Part shown: piece by piece, positions 17,650 to 25,513 of the stretch
Numbering within the stretch: the stretch's first letter is position 1
Layout: the number at the start of each line of letters is the position of its first letter
Assembly (NCBI RefSeq): GCF_016735615.1
Contig: NZ_JAERSF010000004.1
Coordinates: 248,001-312,000, forward strand
DNA length: 64,000 nt
Source: Flavobacterium tagetis
Lineage (GTDB): Bacteria > Bacteroidota > Bacteroidia > Flavobacteriales > Flavobacteriaceae
Direction of reading: 5' to 3'
Translations under genes and position numbers: made by a program
Notes under the pieces: generated by a model
The model's input: the letters and a program-made list of their open reading frames with translations, nothing else
What the model was told of the DNA's origin: nothing
The model's database searches: none

Positions 17650-18432
17650 ATGGCAACTTACAATAAAAGAGGATATAAGACACCAAAAGAAAAGGAAGTA
17701 AAAGAGGTGGTTACTGAAGAGCAACAAGTAATTATTGACGAAAAAGACAGTACTACAGCTGGAGTTTTCTCAAAATTAGATGAAACTGCTTCAAGAACTG
17801 AAGATTGGGTGGCTAAAAATCAAAAAATCATTATTGGTTTAGTTGCTGGTATTGCAGTTGCTACAATCGGATATTTGGCTTACCAAAAATTTATTGCAAC
17901 TCCTAAACAAGAAGAAGCTGCAAGTGAAATGTTTGTTGCTCAACAAAACTTTGAAAAAGCGGTAAATGGTGTTTCTAGCGATTCATTATTCAAATTATCA
18001 TTAAACGGTTCAGAGGGTAAATTTGGATTTATCAAAATCGCTGACGAATATTCTGGAACAGACGCTGGAAACTTAGCAAACTACTATGCAGGCATTGCTT
18101 ACCTAAACACAGGTAAATTTGATGAGGCAATTAAATATTTAGGTGAATTCAAATCAGAAGATGTAATCTTAAGTGCTTTGGCAAAAGGTGCTACAGGAGA
18201 TGCTTATTCACAAAAAAATCAACAAAAAGAAGCTTTAGATTTTTATGTAAAAGCTGCTGAATCTAATAAAAATGATTTTACAACGCCTCGTTTCTTATTA
18301 AAAGCTGGAAAAACGGCTTTAGCTTTAGGGCAAAAAGAAGATGCATTGAAATATTTCAACGACATTAAAGATAATTACGACAGTACTCCAGAAGCGGCAT
18401 CTGTTGATGCTTTGATCGGATTAGCGCAATAA
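17650..18432 (+). CDS. TPR membrane protein (YfgM/Tol-Pal-like scaffold)
   Basis: The 260-residue protein has a charged cytosolic N-terminus, a membrane helix at about 61-83 (IIIGLVAGIAVATIGYLAYQKF) and a periplasmic helical-repeat region (about 95-255) with TPR-like units such as GNLANYYAGIAYLNTGKFDEAI and ALAKGATGDAYSQKNQQKEAL. This matches the YfgM-type family (DUF2133/TPR_21), which in proteobacteria works with PpiD and SecYEG. A TATTTTTG -7 box lies at 17620-17627. It sits directly upstream of ribH, a pairing that is probably conserved in the group. Confidence 0.8.
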   Translation: MATYNKRGYKTPKEKEVKEVVTEEQQVIIDEKDSTTAGVFSKLDETASRTEDWVAKNQKIIIGLVAGIAVATIGYLAYQKFIATPKQEEAASEMFVAQQNFEKAVNGVSSDSLFKLSLNGSEGKFGFIKIADEYSGTDAGNLANYYAGIAYLNTGKFDEAIKYLGEFKSEDVILSALAKGATGDAYSQKNQQKEALDFYVKAAESNKNDFTTPRFLLKAGKTALALGQKEDALKYFNDIKDNYDSTPEAASVDALIGLAQ

Positions 18433-18509
18433 TTCTGCTATTTGAGTTCAGTTTTTAGATTTTAGATTCGTATTTTAGCAGTCTGAAATTTAAAAACAAA
18501 ATAGTACAG

Positions 18510-19082
18510 ATGGCTACTGAAAATAAAAATCTATCAGAATACGATAAAAACACAATCCCAAACGCGAAAGACTTTCGGTTTGGGATTGTTGTTTCTGAAT
18601 GGAATGATACTATAACAGAAGGACTTTATAATGGCGCTTTTGACGCTTTAGTTGATTGCGATGTTCCGGCTCAGCAAATTATCCGTTGGAATGTTCCAGG
18701 GAGTTTTGAGTTGATTTATGGGGCTAAAAAAATGCTTCAGACTCAAAATGTTGATGCAGTTATTGTAATTGGATGCGTAATTCAAGGAGAAACCAAACAT
18801 TTTGATTTTGTCTGCGAAGGAGTTACACAAGGAATTAAAGATTTGAATGTTCAAACGGATATTCCAGTTATTTTCTGTGTTTTAACAGACAATAATATGC
18901 AGCAGTCAATTGACAGAAGTGGAGGTGCTCACGGAAATAAAGGAACTGAAGCTGCAATTGCGGCAATCAAAATGGCTTACATTCGTCAGCAAGCTTCAAT
19001 GTCTCATGCTTTCAATCAGCCATTATTGACTTCAGGAGCCCTTCAAATTGAAGATTCTCCAAAAAAAATAGAAAACGAATAA
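18510..19082 (+). CDS. ribH: 6,7-dimethyl-8-ribityllumazine synthase RibH
   Basis: RibH condenses 5-amino-6-ribitylamino-uracil with 3,4-dihydroxy-2-butanone 4-phosphate, the penultimate riboflavin step. Motifs: SEWNDTITEGLYNGA at the N-terminus, VPGSFELIYGAKKM, GCVIQGETKHFDFVCEGV, and FCVLTDNNMQQSIDRSGG with the catalytic His just before in HFDFV (the family's His88 position). The 190-residue length is longer than the usual ~155 because of a C-terminal tail after AAIKMAYIRQQ. No FMN riboswitch precedes it. It is followed by a terminator. Confidence 0.96.
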   Translation: MATENKNLSEYDKNTIPNAKDFRFGIVVSEWNDTITEGLYNGAFDALVDCDVPAQQIIRWNVPGSFELIYGAKKMLQTQNVDAVIVIGCVIQGETKHFDFVCEGVTQGIKDLNVQTDIPVIFCVLTDNNMQQSIDRSGGAHGNKGTEAAIAAIKMAYIRQQASMSHAFNQPLLTSGALQIEDSPKKIENE

Positions 19083-19106
19083 CGCACATTTGTTTTAAGA
19101 ATATTA

Positions 19107-19134
19107 AAACCTATACTGTTAAAAGTGTAGGTTT
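19107..19134 (+). terminator. Terminator of ribH
   Basis: An 11-bp stem (AAACCTATACT at 19107-19117 with 19124-19134, one G-T pair) and 6-base loop are followed by a T run. Confidence 0.8.
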
Positions 19135-19187
19135 TTTTTATGCTTTTTTTGTGATTCTATTAAGTTCTGTCAAATTCGGAATTATAT

Positions 19188-19195
19188 TACATTTG
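19188..19195 (+). promoter_or_regulatory. -7 box of the DUF6624-like gene
   Basis: TACATTTG matches TAnnTTTG and lies 23 bases before the ATG at 19219. No good -33 box is seen. Confidence 0.35.
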
Positions 19196-19218
19196 AATTA
19201 GTCTTTAATTAAATTTCT

Positions 19219-19899
19219 ATGAAAAAATATCTACTTTACGCTTTTGTTTTATGTTTCAGTCAAAGCTATGCTCAGAAAAAAATCAATGAAAATTTGAAAA
19301 AGGAGCTCGACTCAATTATGAAATCCGATCAAATTCTTAGAGAATATATCAATTTTGATACTTCTGAAGATCGAAAAAAGGAAATAGTGAAGGAGCTGGG
19401 TCGTGAAAATGATCCGAATTTTAGAAAAGGCATTTGGCTTGAAATGCAAAAAAGAGATTCTCTTAACTTGATTAAGATTGAAGAAATTATTAATCAGTAT
19501 GGCTATCCAGGAAAAAGTTTAGTTGGCGAACCAACCAATATTGCGGCATGGTATGTCATTCAGCACAGTTTGAAAATTGGAGAATATTTGCCAGTGATTG
19601 AGCAAGAAGCGAAAAAGAAGGAGATACCTTTTACTTACTTTGCTAAAATGCAAGATCGTTATCTAACCCAGCAAGGAAAAGAACAGATTTATGGAACACA
19701 GGGTCAGATGAAACAAATAACAAACAAGCAGACAGGAAAAAAAGAGTTTTTTAATTATGTTTCTCCAATTCAAAATCCTGCTACAGTTAATGATCGAAGA
19801 AAGAAAGCGGGTTTTACAACAACAGTTGAAGAGAATGCAAAAGAAATGGGGATGGAATACAAGGTTTATACTTTGGATGAAATTGCAAAAATGAATTAA
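19219..19899 (+). CDS. Secreted DUF6624-like protein
   Basis: The 226-residue protein starts with a signal peptide (MKKYLLYAFVLCFSQSYAQ). The mature part is helical and includes the block LNLIKIEEIINQYGYPGKSLVGE followed by AAWYVIQHSLKIGEYLPVIEQ and QDRYLTQQGKEQIYGTQ. This order (NGYPxxxxVG, H-rich helix, DR...GKxQxYGTQ) is the pattern of the DUF6624 family, found in secreted proteins of Bacteroidota with unknown function. The family call is from memory of the motif, not a search. Confidence 0.65.
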   Translation: MKKYLLYAFVLCFSQSYAQKKINENLKKELDSIMKSDQILREYINFDTSEDRKKEIVKELGRENDPNFRKGIWLEMQKRDSLNLIKIEEIINQYGYPGKSLVGEPTNIAAWYVIQHSLKIGEYLPVIEQEAKKKEIPFTYFAKMQDRYLTQQGKEQIYGTQGQMKQITNKQTGKKEFFNYVSPIQNPATVNDRRKKAGFTTTVEENAKEMGMEYKVYTLDEIAKMN

Positions 19900-19988
19900 T
19901 GTAAATTGCAACCTTTCTGTTTTTTAGACTATTGTAGTTTTTGTTTTTTTTATGATTGATCTTATTCTAAAAGCCAATCAAAATTCAC

Positions 19989-19996
19989 TAAATTTG
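19989..19996 (+). promoter_or_regulatory. -7 box of mutL
   Basis: TAAATTTG matches the -7 consensus and lies 53 bases before the mutL ATG at 20050. The -33 element is unclear. Confidence 0.35.
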
Positions 19997-20049
19997 TACT
20001 TCTTGGTTTGCAAAAAACCTAACCTAAACTTTAAAACTATTTTTGCTTA

Positions 20050-21990
20050 ATGTCGAGTATTATTCAATTGCTTCCTGATCACGTTGCTAACCAAATTGCT
20101 GCTGGAGAGGTGGTTCAAAGACCAGCTTCAGTCGTAAAAGAATTGTTAGAAAATGCGGTCGATGCCAAAGCAACTGATATCAAATTAATTATAAAAGATG
20201 CCGGTAAATCACTTGTGCAAGTTATCGATAATGGAGTCGGAATGACCGTTACAGATGCGCGCTTGTGTTTTGCTCGTCATGCAACATCCAAAATCCGCCA
20301 GGCCGAAGATTTGTTTTCATTAGGAACAAAAGGTTTCCGTGGAGAAGCGTTGGCTTCTATTGCGGCGATCGCCCACATGGAAATGAAAACCAAACAAGAT
20401 CAGGACGAACTTGGAACGCATATTGTAATTGAGGGAAGTAAATTTGTTTCACAAGAGGTGGCAGTTTTGCCAAAAGGAACTTCATTTGCGGTTAAAAACC
20501 TATTTTTTAATATCCCTGCTCGCCGTAATTTCTTAAAGTCAGATACAGTTGAATTTCGTCACGTAATGGATGAATTTCAGCGTGTAGCATTGGCGCATCC
20601 AAATATTCATTTTAGTTTTTATCATAACGGAAGCGAAATGTACAATCTTCCTGCAGCAGGATACCGTCAGAGAATTGTGGGTATTATGTCTGGAAAAACA
20701 AATGAAAAATTAGTTCCTGTAAACGAAGATACAGAGATTATCAATGTTCAAGGTTTTGTATGTAAACCCGAATTTGCAAAGAAAAATAGGGGAGAACAGT
20801 TCTTTTTTGTAAACGATCGATTTATAAAAAGCAGTTTCCTTCACCATGCAGTTATGTCTGCATACGACGGATTGCTGAAAGATGGTTCTCAGCCAAGTTA
20901 TTTCTTGTATCTGCAGGTTCCGCCAAATACTATTGATATCAATATTCATCCGACTAAAACAGAAATTAAATTTGATGACGAACAGGCATTGTATGCTATT
21001 TTAAGAGCGTCTATCAAACATAGTTTAGGGCAATTTAATGTTGCTCCAGTTTTAGATTTCGATAGAGATGCCAACTTAGATACGCCATATCATTATAAAG
21101 ATGTAGAAGTTGGAGTTCCGACCATTCAAGTTGATGGAACTTTTAATCCTTTTACCGATGATAAAACCAATCAGCATTATAGCAAAGCTGCTTCGGGTTC
21201 GTCTGGATATAGTTCGGGTTCTTCTTTTTCGTCTTCATCAGGATCATCATCTTCTGGATCGTCGTATTCAGGATATTCTAAAAGAGTAGAGCCAACTGCA
21301 AGCTGGGAAAGTTTATATGTTGGTTTAGACGTCGAAAATCCTGAAAGTATAGAAAGTTCACCATTTACATTCGAAAATGAAGAGGTAACCTCTTCTTTAT
21401 TTGATGATGAAGATGTCGAACAAGCAACGCAGAAAACGTATCAAATACATAAAAAATATATTGTATCGCCAATAAAATCAGGAATGATTATTGTTGATCA
21501 GCAGCGTGCACATCAGCGAATTTTGTATGAGCAATTTTTGCTGAATATGACCGTAAATCAAGCTTCTAGCCAACAGTTGCTTTTTCCTTTAGATTTGTTT
21601 TATTCTGCTTCAGAAATGAAACTGATCGAAGAATTGAAACCTTCTTTAGAAACAACTGGATTTGTTTTTGACGAAAGCAAAACAGATCACGTTGTAATTT
21701 CTGGAATTCCTGTAAATATTACAGAAAGCGAAGTTTCGCAGGTAATTGAGCAATTATTGAGCGATTTGCAGGACGGAATTCCAGCAAACAGCTACAGTCA
21801 GAACGATACAATTGCCAAATCAATGGCTAAAAGTTTAGCGGTTAAAACGGGATCTTATTTAACCGAAAAAGAACAAGATAATTTGGTAAACGGTTTGTTT
21901 GCCTGTAAAGATCCAAATATTTCACCTTTTCAAAAACCTACTTTCATCACGATGCGTGTTGAAGATATAGATAAAAAGTTTGCTTTATGA
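20050..21990 (+). CDS. mutL: DNA mismatch repair protein MutL
   Basis: MutL connects mismatch recognition by MutS to strand processing. The N-terminal GHKL ATPase is intact: ELLENAVDAKATDI, DNGVGM and KGFRGEALASIAAI. A Ser/Gly-rich linker (about 380-410) joins it to the C-terminal dimerisation domain. In that domain the endonuclease motif DQHA(x2)E is degenerate (DQQRAHQRILYE), the ACR motif reads AVK and the CPH motif reads SPF, so the metal site of MutL nucleases looks lost. The 646-residue length is normal. Its stop codon overlaps the start of the first rhomboid gene (ATGA), so the two are co-translated. Confidence 0.95.
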   Translation: MSSIIQLLPDHVANQIAAGEVVQRPASVVKELLENAVDAKATDIKLIIKDAGKSLVQVIDNGVGMTVTDARLCFARHATSKIRQAEDLFSLGTKGFRGEALASIAAIAHMEMKTKQDQDELGTHIVIEGSKFVSQEVAVLPKGTSFAVKNLFFNIPARRNFLKSDTVEFRHVMDEFQRVALAHPNIHFSFYHNGSEMYNLPAAGYRQRIVGIMSGKTNEKLVPVNEDTEIINVQGFVCKPEFAKKNRGEQFFFVNDRFIKSSFLHHAVMSAYDGLLKDGSQPSYFLYLQVPPNTIDINIHPTKTEIKFDDEQALYAILRASIKHSLGQFNVAPVLDFDRDANLDTPYHYKDVEVGVPTIQVDGTFNPFTDDKTNQHYSKAASGSSGYSSGSSFSSSSGSSSSGSSYSGYSKRVEPTASWESLYVGLDVENPESIESSPFTFENEEVTSSLFDDEDVEQATQKTYQIHKKYIVSPIKSGMIIVDQQRAHQRILYEQFLLNMTVNQASSQQLLFPLDLFYSASEMKLIEELKPSLETTGFVFDESKTDHVVISGIPVNITESEVSQVIEQLLSDLQDGIPANSYSQNDTIAKSMAKSLAVKTGSYLTEKEQDNLVNGLFACKDPNISPFQKPTFITMRVEDIDKKFAL

Positions 21991-22736
21991 TGAATATGAC
22001 TCCAGTTGTTAAACAACTGCTTATTATTAATATTATATTTTTTATTGGTTCTCAGTTAGTGCCAATATCATACGAGTATTTCGCGATGTTCTTTCCAGAA
22101 AATCCAAGTTTCCGAGTATGGCAGCCTATCACGCATATGTTCATGCATGGCGGGATTATGCATATTGCATTTAACATGTTTGCATTGGTTTCTTTTGGAT
22201 CTGCTTTAGAACATTTTTGGGGAGGTAAAAAGTTTTTATTTTTTTACATCTCTTGTGGTTTGGGTTCGGCATTGCTTCATACAGCGGTAAATTATTACTT
22301 TTTTGAGGATACAATTAATATCTTGACTGCTAATGGTTATCATAAGGCTGATATTTTGAATATTTTAAGTCAAGGAAAAATAGATACTAGATGGCAGACT
22401 TTAGTAAGTGCACCTCAATTTGATGGGTTTACAAGTGCTTATATAGGAACTGTTGTCGGAGCTTCTGGTGCTATTTACGGTTTGCTTACGGCATTTGCTT
22501 TTATGTTTCCAAATGCAGAATTGGCACTTTTGTTTATTCCAGTTCCAATCAAAGCTAAATACTTTGTTCCTGGGCTTTTATTAATGGATTTGTTTTTAGG
22601 TGTTAAAGGTACTTCTCTGTTTGGAGGTGGCGGTACCGGTATAGCGCATTTTGCCCACGTTGGAGGTGCGATTACTGGTTTTTTAATGATGTGGTACTGG
22701 AAAAAAAATCAGTTTAATAACAACCGTTGGAATTAA
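21987..22736 (+). CDS. Rhomboid-family intramembrane serine protease (first of two)
   Basis: The 249-residue protein has six predicted membrane segments. Catalytic Ser160 lies in VVGASGAIYG and His224 in HFAHVGGAITG. The HGGIMHIAFNM motif at 54-64 supplies the Asn of the oxyanion region. An insertion of about 45 residues (105-150) lies between early membrane segments. It starts with ATG inside the mutL stop codon. Substrates of bacterial rhomboids are mostly unknown; maturation or quality control of membrane proteins is plausible. Confidence 0.9.
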   Translation: MMNMTPVVKQLLIINIIFFIGSQLVPISYEYFAMFFPENPSFRVWQPITHMFMHGGIMHIAFNMFALVSFGSALEHFWGGKKFLFFYISCGLGSALLHTAVNYYFFEDTINILTANGYHKADILNILSQGKIDTRWQTLVSAPQFDGFTSAYIGTVVGASGAIYGLLTAFAFMFPNAELALLFIPVPIKAKYFVPGLLLMDLFLGVKGTSLFGGGGTGIAHFAHVGGAITGFLMMWYWKKNQFNNNRWN

Positions 22737-22778
22737 TTTTTAACTTTAAAGTACGAATTCTAAAATAGAAGAATTTTT

Positions 22779-23642
22779 ATGAATATTCTAGACGATTTAA
22801 AATTACAGTATAGATTGGGTGGTATCGCTATGCGAGTTATGTATTGGAACATAGCATGTTTTATTGTATCGCTTATCTTTTTCTATCAATTTTCAGTAGG
22901 TCAGTTTGCATTTCCAAATTGGCTGGCTTTATCGTCAGATCCTCAGGTTTTTATGTTTAAACCTTGGACTTTTTTAACCTATGCTTTTTTTCACGACGGA
23001 TTTTTCCATCTGTTATTCAATATGATGGTGCTTAATTTTGCAAGCACTTTGTTCTTGACTTATTTTACTCAAAAACAATATTTAGGATTATATCTTTTAA
23101 GTGCTCTTTTTGCAGGAGTTGCTTTTGCATTGAGTTTTTATTTTTCTAATATCAGCGGTTCCATTGTTGGAGCTTCTGCTGCTATTATGGCTATTTTGGT
23201 GGCCGCGACGACTTATTCTCCTTTGATGAATGTGCGTTTGTTTCTTTTTGGAAATGTGAAACTCTGGCATATAACAGCTGTTATTCTAATTTTAGATTTA
23301 ATGCAGTTCCGTTTAGGAAATATGGGCGGACACATTTCGCATCTTGCTGGTGCTTTCTTCGGATTTGCTTATATTAAATTACTTCAAAACGGTACAGATT
23401 TAAGTATCGTTGTTTCTAAAACGTTAGATTTCTTTGTAAATCTTTTTAGAAAATCTCCTACGACCCCATTTACAAAAGTTCATAAAAATTACAAAAAACC
23501 TACAGAAAAAACGACATCAAGAATTGTTACGAAAGATAAAACGCAACAGCAGATTGATGAAATTTTAGACAAAATAAGCCAGTCGGGATACGATTGTCTG
23601 ACAAAGGAAGAAAAAGAGTTTTTATTTAAAGCTGGAAAATAA
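22779..23642 (+). CDS. Rhomboid-family intramembrane serine protease with C-terminal DUF6576-like tail
   Basis: The 287-residue protein has six predicted membrane segments, catalytic Ser133 in IVGASAAIMAI and His188 in GGHISHLAGAFFG, and the Asn-bearing FHDGFFHLLFNMMVL. The Ser motif is GxSAA rather than the more common GxSGA. A cytosolic tail ends with TQQQIDEILDKISQSGYDCL, a short helical module that Bacteroidota rhomboids carry (DUF6576). It follows the first rhomboid after 42 bases and precedes an EEP-domain gene after 19 bases, so this is one operon with mutL. Confidence 0.9.
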   Translation: MNILDDLKLQYRLGGIAMRVMYWNIACFIVSLIFFYQFSVGQFAFPNWLALSSDPQVFMFKPWTFLTYAFFHDGFFHLLFNMMVLNFASTLFLTYFTQKQYLGLYLLSALFAGVAFALSFYFSNISGSIVGASAAIMAILVAATTYSPLMNVRLFLFGNVKLWHITAVILILDLMQFRLGNMGGHISHLAGAFFGFAYIKLLQNGTDLSIVVSKTLDFFVNLFRKSPTTPFTKVHKNYKKPTEKTTSRIVTKDKTQQQIDEILDKISQSGYDCLTKEEKEFLFKAGK

Positions 23643-23661
23643 ACTTGTAGGAGACTTAAAT

Positions 23662-24708
23662 ATGAAAAACCTTTCTTGGTTTAATAAAATAATGTTCTTT
23701 TTGAACATAGTGCTGACTGTGCTTACATTTAGTATCTATGTTTTGCCTTTTTTAGCACCTAAAAGTTTTCCGCTTTTATCGGTGCTTACTTTGTTTATGC
23801 CTGCTTTTTTTGTGGCCAATATATTGTTTTTTATCTATTGGGGAATCCAATTTAAAAAACGCCTTATTTTGTCTGGTTTGGTTTTGCTAACAGGAATTAC
23901 ATTCATTAGTAAATTTTATAAGTTTTCTGGAAAAGAGTATGTGAAAGATGAAAAAGATTTCTCTGTAATGAGTTATAATGTGCGCCTTTTTAATGTTTTT
24001 AAATGGCTGGATCGTGATGATATTCCGTCAAATATTAAAGCTTTTATAGACGAAAAAGATCCTGATATTTTATGTATTCAAGAATACTCAAATTCTGCGC
24101 ATTTGGATTTAAAGGTGTATCCGCACCGTTATATTTTTATTGACGGAAATAAAATTAAAACTGGGCAGGCTATTTTTTCTAAATTTCCGATTATAGATCA
24201 AGGAAACATCATTTTTCCTAAGTCAGACAACAATGTGGTTTATGCTGATATTAAACGCGGAAAAGATATTATTCGTGTCTACAATATGCACTTGCAATCC
24301 ATTAAGATATCTCCAGATGTAAGCGAGATTTCCGATGATATTGACAATGTAAATCAGAAGAAATCACAGCGTATTTATGCTAGAATCAGCAAAGGATTCA
24401 CGCAGCAGCAGGAGCAGGCTGAAATTTTTAAAGAGCACATCAAGAAATGCAACTATCCAATTATTATTTGTGGAGACATGAATAATAGTCCGTTTTCTTA
24501 TGTCTACAGAAGTATTAAAGGAAAACTAAAAGATGCTTTTGAAGAGGCTGGAGAAGGTTTTGGAGCTACCTATAAATTCAAATACTATCCCGCAAGGATT
24601 GATTATATTTTTACAGACAGCAAAATGAAAGTGAAACAATTTGAAAGCTTCTCTGATTTTGAAAATTCAGATCACTATCCTATTATGACAAGACTTTCGG
24701 TAGAATGA
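23662..24708 (+). CDS. Membrane-anchored endonuclease/exonuclease/phosphatase family protein
   Basis: The 348-residue protein has two or three N-terminal membrane helices (about 8-85) and a C-terminal EEP domain (about 95-346). Landmarks: FSVMSYNVRLF, DPDILCIQEYS (metal-binding Glu), VYNMHLQS, IIICGDMNNSPFS (catalytic Asp/Asn) and SDHYPIMTRL (terminal His). The active site therefore appears complete. The substrate could be a nucleic acid, a phospholipid or an inositol-type phosphate; the sequence does not decide. It is last in the mutL-rhomboid operon. Confidence 0.85.
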   Translation: MKNLSWFNKIMFFLNIVLTVLTFSIYVLPFLAPKSFPLLSVLTLFMPAFFVANILFFIYWGIQFKKRLILSGLVLLTGITFISKFYKFSGKEYVKDEKDFSVMSYNVRLFNVFKWLDRDDIPSNIKAFIDEKDPDILCIQEYSNSAHLDLKVYPHRYIFIDGNKIKTGQAIFSKFPIIDQGNIIFPKSDNNVVYADIKRGKDIIRVYNMHLQSIKISPDVSEISDDIDNVNQKKSQRIYARISKGFTQQQEQAEIFKEHIKKCNYPIIICGDMNNSPFSYVYRSIKGKLKDAFEEAGEGFGATYKFKYYPARIDYIFTDSKMKVKQFESFSDFENSDHYPIMTRLSVE

Positions 24709-24791
24709 TTAAGTAAGTCGAAAGTCAAAAGTGGAATACCAAAAATTAAGGTTGTATGAAAATTTATAACTCATAACTTGCAACTCATAAT
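24709..24791. repeat. Word-repeat spacer between convergent genes
   Basis: The gap contains AAGTCGAAAGTCAAAAGT, close to the word used in the inverted repeat at 25420-25489, and two copies of AACTCATAA (ATAACTCATAACTTGC, CAACTCATAATT). No long stem is formed. Confidence 0.45.
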
Positions 24792-25406
24792 TTATATAAT
24801 TTTCTGCGTTTTCAAATAATCCATTGCAAATTTACCTTCGTTAAAAAGTAAATCCAAAACACTTAAATTGTTGATAAAACCATGTTTGTCATCAAATACC
24901 TGAGTGTATTTTTCAAAAGAATTAGCATCTTTTTTACCGTTTGCCAAATATCTGAAATCGGTAAAATCAGCAACTTCGTGAAAATACTCTGTTGTTTTTC
25001 CAAATTCTAGTTTCATTCGAAGGCATTTCATAACAACGTCTAACACTTCGAAGTTTAAATCCATTAAAAATTGGTGTTTTTTCTCGAAAATAGGAACGAT
25101 ATCATCTTCGAAATACTCAAAGAAAGGTGAGCTTCTATATGCGGCTTCAAGCGATTTAAAGTGCTGTTTCTGCCAATCAAATTCGTTTTCGATTAAAATA
25201 TCTTTTGTCTTCTGATGCGTTGCTTTGGAGTGCTTAACGGGAATGTTTAATAATTGAATTCCATTCGGACTATAGATGTATGTTCTGTTTCTATTTGTCT
25301 GTTTTTGAAAATTATCTTCCATTTCAAAAGTAATGCTGTCTGATTGTGCTATTACGGCAAAATGACTGATAGATGGGAAATAAGTTGGAAGTATTAAGGA
25401 ATTCAT
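24792..25406 (-). CDS. WbqC-family protein
   Basis: The 204-residue protein shows the WbqC-like pattern: an N-terminal LPTYFPSISHFAVIAQSDSITFEMEDNFQKQT-like block with NRTYIYSPNGIQLLNIPVK, then helical SLEAAYRSSPFFEYFEDDI. Names come from WbqC/WbmP of polysaccharide clusters, but in Bacteroidota it is a constant neighbour of lepB and dapB, and its reaction is not known. It is last in the parA-to-WbqC string. Confidence 0.85.
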   Translation of the reverse strand: MNSLILPTYFPSISHFAVIAQSDSITFEMEDNFQKQTNRNRTYIYSPNGIQLLNIPVKHSKATHQKTKDILIENEFDWQKQHFKSLEAAYRSSPFFEYFEDDIVPIFEKKHQFLMDLNFEVLDVVMKCLRMKLEFGKTTEYFHEVADFTDFRYLANGKKDANSFEKYTQVFDDKHGFINNLSVLDLLFNEGKFAMDYLKTQKII

Positions 25407-25419
25407 AGTGTGTCTAAAG

Positions 25420-25489
25420 TTTTAAAGTCAAAAGCCAAAAGTCATAAAGTAAGTTTGTTAGCTTGACTTTATGACTTTAGACTTTTAAA
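25420..25489. repeat. Nested inverted repeat, AAAGTCATAAAGT word
   Basis: The inner arms AAAGTCATAAAGT (25438-25450) and ACTTTATGACTTT (25466-25478) pair perfectly over 13 bp. The outer arms, TTTTAAAGTC (25420-25429) and GACTTTTAAA (25480-25489), pair with one or two mismatches. It fills the space between lepB and WbqC on the minus strand. Confidence 0.75.
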
Positions 25490-25513
25490 CGTTTGACTGT
25501 TTATTTTTTTTAA

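Noticed and set aside
18433..18509. FMN riboswitch before ribH
   Set aside because: The gap is 77 bases, too short, and lacks the conserved RFN element segments.
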